Source: Polyangiaceae bacterium
GTDB taxonomy: Bacteria; Myxococcota_A; Polyangia; Polyangiales; Polyangiaceae
DNA length: 64,000 nucleotides
Direction of reading: 5' to 3'
Assembly (NCBI GenBank): GCA_013214025.1
Contig: JABSRN010000067.1
Coordinates: 1-64,000 of the forward strand
In this document: in pieces, positions 19,981 through 28,858 of the stretch
Numbering within the stretch: the first letter of the stretch is position 1
Layout: every line of letters begins with the position of its first letter
The notes under the pieces: model-generated
The model's input: the letters and a program-made list of their open reading frames with translations, nothing else
Databases searched by the model: none
Told to the model about the DNA's origin: nothing
Made by a program: the position numbers and the translations under genes

Positions 19981-21171
19981 ATGTTGTCCTTCGACGAAGC
20001 TCGCGAGAAAATCATGCACGGCATCGCGTGCCTCGATACCGAAAAAGTGCCGTTGAGCGAGGCTAGCGGGCGTGTACTGGGCGCCCAGCTCACAGCCCAA
20101 TCGCCGCTGCCGCCAAGGAATTACAGCGCCATGGACGGCTACGCGCTGCGCCTAGCGGACTTGTCCGGTGAAGGCCCCTGGAGCCTGCCGGTCATCGGTG
20201 AAAGCCGCACAGGACACCCCACACCCACGCTTTCGCCAGCGAGCGTTGTTCGAATTTTTACCGGTGCCACCTTGCCGGCAGGCGCTGACACGGTCGAAAT
20301 GCAGGAAAACGTCACCCGCCGTGGCGACAACGCCAGCTTCGAACAGCGACCCAAGCTGGGACGACACATTCGGCGGGCAGGAGAAGACTTAGCGACCGGC
20401 TCCGTGGCCCTAGAGGCCGGAACCCGGATCGGGCCGTTTGCACTCAGTTTGCTCGGCGCCCTCGATCTCGGGGAGCTGGAGGTACGCCGACTGCCACGAG
20501 TGCACATCCTGGCGACCGGGGATGAACTCCGCGATCCCGGTTCCCCGGCCACGCCCGGCAGCATCCCCGAGTCCAACGGGCTCACCATCGCCGCCCTCGC
20601 GAAGCAAGCCGGCGCTGAGGTGACACGTTGGCCCCGCAGCGGTGACGACAGGGATGCCACGACCGAAGCTGTCAAAAGCGCTCTCAAAGACTGTGACTTA
20701 CTGGTCACCATCGGCGGCGTTTCCGTTGGCGATCACGATCACGTTCGCCCTGCCTTGGAGGCCGCGGGAGTCAATCTTGAGTTCTGGAAGGTAGCTATCA
20801 AACCCGGCAAGCCGTTGGTCTTGGGAAATAGTGGGGCCACCCGAGTCCTGGGACTGCCGGGAAATCCCGTCTCCGCCATGATCACATTCGCGCTCTTCGG
20901 CTTGCCGTTGCTGCGAGCGCTCCAAGGCTGCTCAAGAATCTCCCCAAGCCTGCTCCGAGGCACGCTGACCTGTAGCATGACTCAAAAGCCAGGTCGACAC
21001 GGCTTCTATGCGGCCCGACTCGACGGAGACCAACTCACGCCGCTGAGCAACCAATCTTCAGGCTCGACCGTTAATTTGGCGTGGGCCGATGTGCTGATCC
21101 AATTGCCAGCTGAAGCCGACGGCGCCAATGCCGGCGACGCGGTAGACTATTTACGCATCGCCGAGCTCTAA
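19981..21171 (+). CDS. moeA: Molybdopterin molybdenumtransferase MoeA
   Basis: Inserts molybdate into adenylylated molybdopterin, the last general step of molybdenum cofactor synthesis. The 396-residue protein has MoeA hallmarks: LSFDEAREKIM, PPRNYSAMDGYALR, RIFTGATLPAGADTVEMQE, the central ATGDEL, SNGLTIAALAKQAGAEV, the MPT-binding TIGGVSVGDHDH and KPGKPLVLG...LGLPGNPVSAMITF, and a beta-sandwich end. The ATG at 19981 starts MLSFDEA, where family members begin; a longer frame upstream is unsupported. mobA follows 21 bases after the stop, so the two form an operon. Confidence 0.95.
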   Translation: MLSFDEAREKIMHGIACLDTEKVPLSEASGRVLGAQLTAQSPLPPRNYSAMDGYALRLADLSGEGPWSLPVIGESRTGHPTPTLSPASVVRIFTGATLPAGADTVEMQENVTRRGDNASFEQRPKLGRHIRRAGEDLATGSVALEAGTRIGPFALSLLGALDLGELEVRRLPRVHILATGDELRDPGSPATPGSIPESNGLTIAALAKQAGAEVTRWPRSGDDRDATTEAVKSALKDCDLLVTIGGVSVGDHDHVRPALEAAGVNLEFWKVAIKPGKPLVLGNSGATRVLGLPGNPVSAMITFALFGLPLLRALQGCSRISPSLLRGTLTCSMTQKPGRHGFYAARLDGDQLTPLSNQSSGSTVNLAWADVLIQLPAEADGANAGDAVDYLRIAEL

Positions 21172-21192
21172 GGTGCGACCGAACGCGGCCCT

Positions 21193-21810
21193 ATGACTGA
21201 TCCCGAGCCTTCCGCAGACGTCGTCGTCGGACTCTTCATCGGCGGGGCGTCGCGACGCATGGGAGGACAAGCCAAGGGCATGTTGCCGGCCCCCGGCGGC
21301 AGCGAAACCGTCAGCGCCCGGCTCATCCGCATCGTGCAAGACACGCTGCCACGCGCCAGTATCGTGTTGGTCGGCAAACATTCCAATTACGATTCACTAC
21401 AACTGCCGAGCCTGACAGACCGACCGCCAGGTATCGGTCCTTTGGGGGGACTGCTCGCGCTCCTGCACCATACGCTCGACCAGGCGACGGAACCAGGCAG
21501 CCCCGCCGTTGCCCTCGCCCTAGCCTGCGACATGCCCTATGTCTCCCATGAACTACTGCATCGATTGAACGACGAATCCCCCGATGCTGCCGCCCTCGCC
21601 CCCTGTGTAGACGGCCGCTACCAACCCTTCTTCGCACGATACAAAGCTTCCCTCGCCCTCCGTGCCGCAGAGAGCTGCCAAGCCAAGCAGTTACATTCCC
21701 TGCAGCATGTATTGCGCTCTCTCGACACCGAGGCGCTGAGCCTCGACGAGTCTGAAACGCTGCAGCTGCGCGATTGGGATCGTCCAGAAGACGTACAAGG
21801 CCCCAGCTAA
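21193..21810 (+). CDS. mobA: Molybdenum cofactor guanylyltransferase MobA
   Basis: Transfers GMP from GTP to Mo-molybdopterin to give the guanine dinucleotide cofactor used by DMSO-reductase-family enzymes. The 205-residue protein has the nucleotidyltransferase start VVGLFIGGASRRMGGQAKGML, the DRPPGIGPLGGLLALL region and the metal-binding ALACDMPYVS. The length fits MobA. It lies directly after moeA in the same direction. Its presence implies the organism makes an MGD-type molybdoenzyme, none of which is in this window. Confidence 0.88.
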   Translation: MTDPEPSADVVVGLFIGGASRRMGGQAKGMLPAPGGSETVSARLIRIVQDTLPRASIVLVGKHSNYDSLQLPSLTDRPPGIGPLGGLLALLHHTLDQATEPGSPAVALALACDMPYVSHELLHRLNDESPDAAALAPCVDGRYQPFFARYKASLALRAAESCQAKQLHSLQHVLRSLDTEALSLDESETLQLRDWDRPEDVQGPS

Positions 21811-21827
21811 CTCGAACTCGCTCTGGA

Positions 21828-22274
21828 TCATTCGTGATCGTGTGCGACGCAGCGGGCGTCTTTCCAGTCAACCCAGTAGGGACCGTCGGGGCCATGTTCA
21901 CGCTTCCAGATCGGCACATCCGCTTTGATGCGATCGATCAAGGCTCGGGCGCCGGTGAAGGCTTCTCCGCGATGGGGAGCGCTCGCCGAACAGATCACCG
22001 CGATGTCGCCCACCTTCAGCGCGCCCACCCGATGCAGTACCGCCAACCGAACGTCGGGGATCTCCGACTGAATGCCGCTCATAATCTTGAGCATTTGTTT
22101 CTTCGCCATGGATTCGTAGGCTTGGTACTCCAGCAGCGTAACCGTTTGACCGTCGCTGTGATCCCGGACTGTGCCCACGAATAAGGTAATGCCGCCCGCC
22201 TCGGGACGAGAAACCGCCGCCAAACATTCGTCTGCGGTGATAGCGGAGTCGCGTACATCGGCGAGCTGAGTCAC
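21828..22274 (-). CDS. moaE: Molybdopterin synthase large subunit MoaE
   Basis: The large, catalytic subunit of molybdopterin synthase, which converts cyclic pyranopterin monophosphate to molybdopterin with sulfur from MoaD. The 148-residue protein shows GGITLFVGTVRDHSDGQTV, LEYQAYESMAKKQM, VLHRVGALKVGDIAVI and the active-site lysine region VPIWKREHG. It starts with GTG, overlapping the TGA of moaC by four bases, so translation is coupled. The small subunit MoaD was not found in the window. Confidence 0.93.
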   Translation of the reverse strand: MTQLADVRDSAITADECLAAVSRPEAGGITLFVGTVRDHSDGQTVTLLEYQAYESMAKKQMLKIMSGIQSEIPDVRLAVLHRVGALKVGDIAVICSASAPHRGEAFTGARALIDRIKADVPIWKREHGPDGPYWVDWKDARCVAHDHE

Positions 22275-23158
22275 TGGTCGAAGTCTCCGGAGCGACCACC
22301 AGTCTTGCTCACCAATCGTGTCATGCCGATAGTCATGCTTCGGTCGAAGGACTTAAGCATATCGTAGATGGTGAGCGCCGCCGTGCTTGCCGCCACCATG
22401 GCTTCCATCTCGACACCGGTCCGGTCGTAACACTCGACGTCAGCTGTGATCTTTACGGCCCGGGTGACGGGCTCCAACTTCAGCTCGATGTCGATGCGTG
22501 TGAGCGAGATGGGGTGACAGAGCGGTACGATTTCCGACGTCTTTTTGGCGGCCATGATGCCAGCCAGTCTCGCCGTACCCATGACATCACCCTTGGGGGC
22601 GTCCGCGCGCTGCAGCCGGCCGAAGGCGTCCACGTTCATGGTGACGCGACTCTCTGCAACCGCACGGCGCAGGGTCACTTCTTTTGCTGATACAGCCACC
22701 ATGCGAACGCCACCCGCAGGAGACAGATGCGTCGACAAAGCAGAATGCCCGATGAGTTCCTGATAAGCGGCGTCCAGACGTCCGGCATTTCCCTTTCTGG
22801 ATATCTTCGCGAGGACATAGCGATCGAGAGCCCGGAGAGAGACCCAAACAGCGCCGCCGATGGGACGATCATCGCCGAAAACTTTCACCACACTCAGTGG
22901 CGGGTTGGCGGCGGGCGGATCTTCGATAGGATCGATTTTCACCGCCTCCGGTGTGGCCCCTTTGATGGACTCGATCACCGGTTGCACGTCCACAAGAGCC
23001 GCCGAACCCACCTCGGCAATGCGTCGGCGATGCTCCAGGCTGAGGCTTTTCCAACCGTCTAGACTCAACTTGCGACCCGCGCGATCCAGAGCCCGACGCG
23101 CCGCCATCGGCAAAATTTCAAGCCGTTCGTCGACTTCGTCTAGACCGTATAAAATCAC
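22271..23158 (-). CDS. moaC: MoaC with N-terminal nitrate-reductase-associated-like domain
   Basis: A 295-residue protein in two parts. Residues about 130 to 295 are a complete MoaC, which with MoaA turns GTP into cyclic pyranopterin monophosphate: SPAGGVRMVAVSAKEVTLRRAV, MGTARLAGIMAAKKTSEIVP, LCHPISLTRIDIEL and DRTGVEMEAMVAASTAALTI. Normal MoaC has about 160 residues. Residues 1 to about 125 (LEILPMAARRALDRAGRKL, SLDGWKSLSLEHRRRIAEVG) resemble the small nitrate-reductase-associated family of cyanobacteria (Pfam PF09655), whose genes lie beside molybdenum cofactor genes. The fusion is seen directly; the identity of the first domain is from memory of the family. moaE is translationally coupled behind it. 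Confidence 0.88.
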   Translation of the reverse strand: MILYGLDEVDERLEILPMAARRALDRAGRKLSLDGWKSLSLEHRRRIAEVGSAALVDVQPVIESIKGATPEAVKIDPIEDPPAANPPLSVVKVFGDDRPIGGAVWVSLRALDRYVLAKISRKGNAGRLDAAYQELIGHSALSTHLSPAGGVRMVAVSAKEVTLRRAVAESRVTMNVDAFGRLQRADAPKGDVMGTARLAGIMAAKKTSEIVPLCHPISLTRIDIELKLEPVTRAVKITADVECYDRTGVEMEAMVAASTAALTIYDMLKSFDRSMTIGMTRLVSKTGGRSGDFDQ

Positions 23159-23292
23159 GGGGAGAATCCTATCACCCCATTGTTAGTCATGTCCGCTTAG
23201 ATACAGCCGGGCAATCCCAGCGGATTGATGCTAAGGGAAGCTGCAAGTAGCGCGTACGCCGACCCAAAGGGCTGCGGCATCGCGATTGAGTC

Positions 23293-24321
23293 ATGCGACA
23301 CCATCTACCTGTTCAGTCTGCCTCCCCCCGGGATACCCGTGGGCGGATTCTACGAGATTTGCGTATTTCCGTGACCGACCGCTGCAATTTTCGCTGCACT
23401 TATTGCATGCCTCGAGCGGTCTACAACAGCTCCTTCCGCTTCTTGCCGCGCGCGGAAATCCTCAGCTTTGAAGAGATCGAACGGCTCGCCAAAATCTTCG
23501 TGTCCATGGGCGTGCGCAAGATCCGCATCACGGGCGGCGAACCGCTATTGCGACGAGATCTGCCCAAGCTGATCGCGCGCTTGAGCCGGCTCGACGTAGA
23601 TCTCGCACTGACTACCAACGGAACCCAACTCGCGGAGATGTCCAAGGATCTGGTCGCCGCCGGACTCAAGCGCGTGACCGTGAGTTTGGACAGTCTCGAT
23701 CAAGATCAGTTTCAGAAGGTCACCGACTCGACAGCAACCGTGGAGAGCGTGCTCGACGGAATTGAAGCCGCCCACCTTGCCGGACTGCGCCCCGTCAAAA
23801 TTAACGCCGTCATCCGACAGGGCAGCAATGACGATAGCGTGCTGGCCCTCGCCGAACACTTTCGCGGCACTCCGCATATCCTGCGCTTCATCGAGTTCAT
23901 GGATGTTGGCGCCACCAACGACTGGCGCGCGCCCGAGGTACTCTCTGCCCGCACGATGATCGATCAAATCCACAAAGCGTATCCCATCGAGCCAGTCGAA
24001 GCTGAGTATCCCGAAGAGGTCGCCAAGCGCTGGCGCTACTCTGACGGTCAAGGGGAGCTGGGGTTCATCACATCCATCAGTCAACCATTTTGCGGCGACT
24101 GCAGTCGTGCTCGCCTTTCCGCGGAGGGCAAGCTGTACACTTGCCTATTTGCCAGCGAGGGCAAGAGCCTGCTGGAACCGCTCCGCGGCGGTGCCACGGA
24201 CGACGACTTACTCCGGCTTCTCGGCGGGATCTGGTCTCGCCGTGACGACCACTATTCGGAAATCCGTTCGCAGCAGAGCCAGCGCACCGAACGCGTTGAG
24301 ATGAGTCACATCGGCGGCTGA
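23293..24321 (+). CDS. moaA: GTP 3',8-cyclase MoaA
   Basis: Radical SAM enzyme for the first step of molybdenum cofactor synthesis. The 342-residue protein has the N-terminal 4Fe-4S motif CNFRCTYC (CxxxCxxC), GGEPLLRRDLPKLI, TTNGTQL, VSLDSLDQDQF, and the second cluster ligands in FCGDCSRARLSAEGKLYTC. It ends in the Gly-Gly needed for activity. Divergent from moaC with 134 bases between. The ATG at 23293 was used; family members often begin near GRILRDLRISVTDRC, so the first 15 residues are less certain. Confidence 0.95.
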   Translation: MRHHLPVQSASPRDTRGRILRDLRISVTDRCNFRCTYCMPRAVYNSSFRFLPRAEILSFEEIERLAKIFVSMGVRKIRITGGEPLLRRDLPKLIARLSRLDVDLALTTNGTQLAEMSKDLVAAGLKRVTVSLDSLDQDQFQKVTDSTATVESVLDGIEAAHLAGLRPVKINAVIRQGSNDDSVLALAEHFRGTPHILRFIEFMDVGATNDWRAPEVLSARTMIDQIHKAYPIEPVEAEYPEEVAKRWRYSDGQGELGFITSISQPFCGDCSRARLSAEGKLYTCLFASEGKSLLEPLRGGATDDDLLRLLGGIWSRRDDHYSEIRSQQSQRTERVEMSHIGG

Positions 24322-24389
24322 GCCCGTCCCGCGACCACCAGCACGAGAGCGACAGCACCGGCTCCGGTAGGCCTGCGCCTAGCGCGATT

Positions 24390-26135
24390 CTACGGGCGGG
24401 TATAAACCCAGACGATCGGCACACCATTGTGATGGCCGACGTGACCGGGGGCGACGACGCCGTAGTCCGTCCATATCTGGTAGTCGACCTGCAGCATGTG
24501 CGGCTCATGGTGATAGACTGCGATGTTCGATCCTGCGACGCCCAGTTGGCGGTGCATCCCCTTTCGAAGACGCCCGTCTTTCACCATCATGTCCCAGCTC
24601 TGCAACGCCGTATCGTGGACGAAGGCGCGAGCGCGAGGTGGCGCCTTGTCGTTGATGAAGTCCTGTACCGAACCGGTGGCATATCCCCAGAAGGTCCGAT
24701 TCAGACCCAGAGTAGCAGCACCGGGCGCGCCGCCGACTAACGGCGTGTAGCAACTCAGACCCCAGGGGTGCGAATTCTGCGTCATCGCGAGCGGTCCCAC
24801 CAGACAGCTCAGGGTCATCGCCGGCGCGGCGATGCGCCCGAGCCAGGGAGCCGAAGACAAGCTGCGGATCTCGCGAAGCACCCAGTCAAATCCGAGGCCT
24901 CCCAAGAGACACACGAAGGGATAGGCGGTGATCCAATGCTTGGTCCCGCCGAAGATAGGTGAATTCGATGATATCCACGGCGCGTAACTAACGAGGACGC
25001 ACAATAGCCAAAACGAACGCGCCGATTTGTGGCGTCTAGCATCCGAGCCCAGGGCTCGTCGCGAGCGAAAGCGCGCAAACACACCGGCGCCGACATCGAA
25101 GTACGCCTCTTTGAGGGCCCGATAGCTCCCCAGCAAGAAGAGACCTAGCGTAATCGCGGGCACGGTTCCCGCAGTCATCAGCCAGGCATAGAGGCGAGGC
25201 ATAGGAGGACGAAAGAAGGTCTCCCCGAGGAATTCCATATTGTAAAATACGTGTCCGGTGTGGAATGCGACGTACTCGGCCAAGCGGTTGCCGGTGTCGA
25301 ACCAGATCCACGGCCACGTCAGGTAGAATACCACCGGCCCGATAATGGCCATGGTGAACAGGGCCAGCGGAACGCGCGCGTGACCTACCTTCAGGTTACG
25401 ACCCACTCGCGGGCCGCGCATCACCAACCAGTGCACAATCAGCACACCGGGAAACAACCAAGAGTTGTGCTTGGTATTGAGAAAGAAGCCATACAAGACG
25501 CCGGCTAGCAACGCCCAGGGAAGGCCGCCGCCGACCGTACTGCGCCAATACACATAGCTCGTCAGCAGCCACATACTCAGCACCGGCATGTCGAAGCAGT
25601 CCAGATGCGAGTGGTAGAAGACCCGGGGGATCAGCGCAAAGGAGGCGGCGGCAAACAGCCCCGCCGTTCGACTGATAGCCCTGCTCCCCCACAAATAGGT
25701 AATGGACACCGAAGCCGCGCTCATCACCATCGCTGGAAAGCGAAAGGCCGTGCCCTCCTCGCTGAACCAATGCCACTTCAGGTAGAGATACTTATACGAC
25801 AGCGCGAACAGGGTCTTGATGAACGCCGGGTGTTCGTGATTGTTGCCCCAGTAGCGGTCCACGGAGGAGCGCAGCATGGCGCGATCGAAATCCGTGAAGA
25901 GCAAATCGATCCAGCGGGCGTAGCTCTTCCCCGCGCCAAAGTAGAAACCCTCATCGCGAGCGTAACCCAGGTCGGCTACCGTGAGCAGCAGTGCCGCCAT
26001 ATACCCACCCGCCAAGGCCAGAGCGATGCTCCAATCCATGGCGCGATGAGCGAGCAGACGCTGAGCGAAGCTAAGCTGCACGGGACCGGAAGGCTCGCGG
26101 GCGCCGACCGGACCGCTATCCCCTTCTGCCGTCAT
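24390..26135 (-). CDS. GT39 (PMT-type) membrane glycosyltransferase
   Basis: A 581-residue polytopic membrane protein of the dolichyl-phosphate-mannose-protein mannosyltransferase fold. After the first membrane segment comes YARDEGFYFGAGKSY, with the Asp-Glu pair that is catalytic in this family, then NNHEHPAFIKTLFAL and further membrane helices (about ten). The last 130 residues form a soluble tail. It probably transfers a sugar from a polyprenyl phosphate to a protein or lipid at the outer face of the inner membrane. The start chosen overlaps the stop of the upstream gene (ATGA), which supports coupling and replaces a longer frame to 26252. The polyprenol-P-mannose synthase at 29381 could supply its donor. 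Confidence 0.82.
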   Translation of the reverse strand: MTAEGDSGPVGAREPSGPVQLSFAQRLLAHRAMDWSIALALAGGYMAALLLTVADLGYARDEGFYFGAGKSYARWIDLLFTDFDRAMLRSSVDRYWGNNHEHPAFIKTLFALSYKYLYLKWHWFSEEGTAFRFPAMVMSAASVSITYLWGSRAISRTAGLFAAASFALIPRVFYHSHLDCFDMPVLSMWLLTSYVYWRSTVGGGLPWALLAGVLYGFFLNTKHNSWLFPGVLIVHWLVMRGPRVGRNLKVGHARVPLALFTMAIIGPVVFYLTWPWIWFDTGNRLAEYVAFHTGHVFYNMEFLGETFFRPPMPRLYAWLMTAGTVPAITLGLFLLGSYRALKEAYFDVGAGVFARFRSRRALGSDARRHKSARSFWLLCVLVSYAPWISSNSPIFGGTKHWITAYPFVCLLGGLGFDWVLREIRSLSSAPWLGRIAAPAMTLSCLVGPLAMTQNSHPWGLSCYTPLVGGAPGAATLGLNRTFWGYATGSVQDFINDKAPPRARAFVHDTALQSWDMMVKDGRLRKGMHRQLGVAGSNIAVYHHEPHMLQVDYQIWTDYGVVAPGHVGHHNGVPIVWVYTRP

Positions 26136-27106
26136 CGCGTGTCCGCCTGAAAGCAAAAATGCCGTGAGCGCGGGCGGGCTGAGCTGATCACGAACTCGAC
26201 CTCCGCTGTTTGCCCCGCCCACCTTGCCGTGGGAAATTCGAAACCCTTCCAACCATCGTAGTTGTCGTGGACGGTCTCACCAATGAGCGTGCCGTCCACA
26301 CTGACAGAGAGCTTCACTTTGCCGCCCTTGCCATCTCGTGCCTTGAGCTCGCTCAATCCCGTGTAACCTCGGATCTGAGCGGCCATGGCTACACGCCCGA
26401 AGTTCACCTTGAGAGGCGCGCGACCGGGATGAGCCCAAATACAGCGACGTGGACGAAATCTCGCTGAATCAATGACGGTCTCACCGATAAATACGTGATC
26501 GGGTCCGGAACACTGGAAGCGCTTCTTGGGAAAGGTAGCGTGACCTGCCAGGGCTCCGTTGCTCACCCGGGCATTACGTCGGTAGGCGCAGTTCTTGTTG
26601 CCAAGATGAACCTGCAAATCGTCCGGCGTCAGATGATCAACAAATCGATACTGGGGTTTTGCCGGAGCCGGGTTCTCCAATACGCGGAGGCGGAATTTTC
26701 CGAACGTTTCCGTGCTGATGACTTTCCAACCTTCGAGCTCGTTCGCCGACTGGTTGAGGATGCTGATCTCAATCGCACGCGGGTAGGCGCTCTCGTCTGC
26801 CCGCGCCACGTCTCGGAGCGGCATCCAACGCTCCCCCAAGCCGTATCGCGCGTTGGGCTCAGCCCACTCCGGGGTCATCAGGACAAGATCGCCTGACTTG
26901 GCGAGCTTGGCTACTCGGGGGCCGAGCTCTCGATATGCCTCGGGGGCAGGCGCTCGGCCCGCGAAAAAGAAGTGCGCCGTCAGCTCCAGGACTCCGAAGA
27001 GAGGAACCAGCAACCATAGAAGTTTCGCGGTTGGCACGGCGAGCGGACCTTGCCACAAAGCAGGGTCCCCAGGAGCCACAAAGCTCGATAGTCTGGGCCC
27101 ACCCAT
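26132..27106 (-). CDS. Membrane-anchored protein of unknown function, coupled to GT39
   Basis: About 324 residues. One hydrophobic segment near the N-terminus (AKLLWLLVPLFGVLELTAHFF) is followed by a domain with DLVLMTPEWAEPNARYGLGE, LEGWKVISTETFGKFRLRVLEN, a pair of Cys-containing segments (NKNCAYRRNA, RFQCSGPDHVF) and a C-terminal beta-sandwich (KVKLSVSVDGTLIGETVHDN, AEVEFVISSARP). The tail resembles carbohydrate-binding-like sandwiches. It overlaps the GT39 gene by four bases. The ATG at 27106 overlaps the divergent start at 27105 on the other strand; an internal GTG near 27037 is another choice. No known family assigned. Confidence 0.6.
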   Translation of the reverse strand: MGGPRLSSFVAPGDPALWQGPLAVPTAKLLWLLVPLFGVLELTAHFFFAGRAPAPEAYRELGPRVAKLAKSGDLVLMTPEWAEPNARYGLGERWMPLRDVARADESAYPRAIEISILNQSANELEGWKVISTETFGKFRLRVLENPAPAKPQYRFVDHLTPDDLQVHLGNKNCAYRRNARVSNGALAGHATFPKKRFQCSGPDHVFIGETVIDSARFRPRRCIWAHPGRAPLKVNFGRVAMAAQIRGYTGLSELKARDGKGGKVKLSVSVDGTLIGETVHDNYDGWKGFEFPTARWAGQTAEVEFVISSARPRSRHFCFQADTR

Positions 27107-28730
27107 GGGCAAACCCGACGTTTTCCTGCCTTCCCGATGGATTCGGCAATGTGCAGCCTGGCTGCGGGACCATCCAACGGACTCCGCTGCCATCGTGGCA
27201 GCGCTAACGCTGTCGCTACTAGTCATCGTGGGACCGTTTTTCGCCACCGATCGCCCCCCGCTAGTGGACCTTCCCACCCACGCCGCACAGATTTCCATAT
27301 TCCGACACTATTTCGACCCGGCGTTTCACTTCCGCGAGCAGTTCACGCTGCACCCTCTGCAGGTCCCGTACCTTTCGATGTTCGCGGTGGGATCGATCGC
27401 CGCCCTCGTCTTCCCCATCACGGGAGCGGCAAAAATATCCGTCTTGAGCATGCTCTGCTTGCTGCCGGTGGGTCTCGCAGTATTTTTTCTCGGCATGAAG
27501 AAGAGTCCCTACTGGGGACTGCTCGGTCTCGGACTGATTTGGACCGAAGTGCTGTCGTGGGGCTTCGCGAGTTATCTCGGCGCTCTGGGACTGTCCGCGA
27601 TGGCCATCGGGATCGCGTTGATGGTTCTCGATTCGCCGTCGCGGAAGAAACAGATCGCCCTGGCTTTGGTGCTGCTCGTGATATTTTTTACTCACATTTA
27701 CCGCTTGCCGTTCACCCTCCTCTGCATCGGGCTCACCGCCGGCGTTCTCTATCCCGCCTGTGGTCGCCTGCGCCCCGTGCTGCTGCCAATGTTACCGGCA
27801 CTGCTGGCCTTGAGCTGTTGGTTAGGGGTACGAACCGTAGACACGGCCCTGAGCTTGGGCGAACTGAGGCTAGAAATCGGGCGCCTCCCGACGCTGGGCC
27901 GCCATGTGTTCGGAAGCTATTTGCACGCCGCCGGCGCTCGAGAAACTCAACTTGGCGGGTGGCTGCTCACCGCTGCGGCCGGCTTGGGACTGCTGGCTAC
28001 CGCCCTGTTCTTCGTGCAGGGTCGCCACCGAACTGAGACGCGCCGCAAGCGCTACTGGGGCGCCGGCGTCACAGCACTGCCCGCCCTGATAGCGGTCGCC
28101 TATCTCTTCACCTTCCTGGTGCTCCCGCTAAACATCGGACAGTGGTATTTCGTCTATCCGCGGGAGGCAGTCAGCGTTGTCTTTTTCGCGCTGGGAATGA
28201 TGCCCGATCTGCCTCGCGCCTGGTCGTGGAGAGTCCCCATGTTCGCGGTGGTGGCTGCCACTACCCTCCCCATGTCCTCCTTCGTGTTCGATCGGTGGTC
28301 GGAGTTTCAGTCAGAATCAGAGCAACTCGACCAAGCCATCTCCCGAATGCGGCCGGCTCCGAAGCTTAGTTATCTGATCTTCGAGCCCCAGGGCGACACG
28401 AGTCAGGCGCACCCGCCGGTTCTGCACTTTCCCGCTTGGGTTCAAGCGGAGCTGGGAGGCGCCCAGTCGTTTAGCGTGCTCCAATTTGGACACAGCCCGA
28501 TCCGCTACCGGAAGGATTCAACCTGGACCCCACCACTGGCGCCGGCGCGTTGGGAGTGGACACCCCAGCAGTTCGACATAGGCGAACACGGCACATGGTT
28601 CGACACCTTCCTCGTCCGCATGCACTCGAACGTCGATCCCTCGTCATTGTTTCATGCTGACCCGAGTATCAGACTAAGCGGCCACTTCGGACGTTGGTGG
28701 TTGTTCTCCCGAGACCGCACAAACAATTAG
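27105..28730 (+). CDS. Polytopic membrane protein, possible GT-C enzyme
   Basis: A 541-residue protein with about ten membrane segments and a C-terminal soluble region of about 110 residues. The first outer loop reads FATDRPPLVDLPTHAAQISIFRHYF; an Asp followed by a conserved His in this loop is reminiscent of GT-C glycosyltransferases, but the identification is weaker than for the neighbours. The start is the ATG of MGKPDVFLPS inside a CCATGG palindrome shared with the divergent gene. Followed by the hairpin array. Function unknown; an envelope glycan role is suggested by context only. Confidence 0.62.
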   Translation: MGKPDVFLPSRWIRQCAAWLRDHPTDSAAIVAALTLSLLVIVGPFFATDRPPLVDLPTHAAQISIFRHYFDPAFHFREQFTLHPLQVPYLSMFAVGSIAALVFPITGAAKISVLSMLCLLPVGLAVFFLGMKKSPYWGLLGLGLIWTEVLSWGFASYLGALGLSAMAIGIALMVLDSPSRKKQIALALVLLVIFFTHIYRLPFTLLCIGLTAGVLYPACGRLRPVLLPMLPALLALSCWLGVRTVDTALSLGELRLEIGRLPTLGRHVFGSYLHAAGARETQLGGWLLTAAAGLGLLATALFFVQGRHRTETRRKRYWGAGVTALPALIAVAYLFTFLVLPLNIGQWYFVYPREAVSVVFFALGMMPDLPRAWSWRVPMFAVVAATTLPMSSFVFDRWSEFQSESEQLDQAISRMRPAPKLSYLIFEPQGDTSQAHPPVLHFPAWVQAELGGAQSFSVLQFGHSPIRYRKDSTWTPPLAPARWEWTPQQFDIGEHGTWFDTFLVRMHSNVDPSSLFHADPSIRLSGHFGRWWLFSRDRTNN

Positions 28731-28831
28731 GCCGTCCGTCCGTAATTTTCGGTATTGGCGAAGCGCAATTTCAATCTTGAACGAAGAGCGCTCAAGACGC
28801 CCCTAAGCGCACGAACCGTTGCGCCAAAATT

Positions 28832-28848
28832 TTGGCACGGGCTGTGCT
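28832..28848 (+). promoter_or_regulatory. Sigma-54-type promoter before the hairpin array
   Basis: TTGGCACG-N4-GTGCT matches the sigma-54 consensus TTGGCACG-N4-TTGCW at 12 of 13 defined positions, with GG at 28834-28835 and GC at 28846-28847, the required ten-base separation. Transcription would start near 28859. The upstream half overlaps a perfect palindrome GCCAAAATTTTGGC (28823 to 28836). An inverted repeat CTTGA-N11-TCAAG about 40 bases upstream might bind an activator. No coding start follows for over 500 bases, so the product is most likely RNA. Confidence 0.72.
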
Positions 28849-28858
28849 CTACAAGTGT

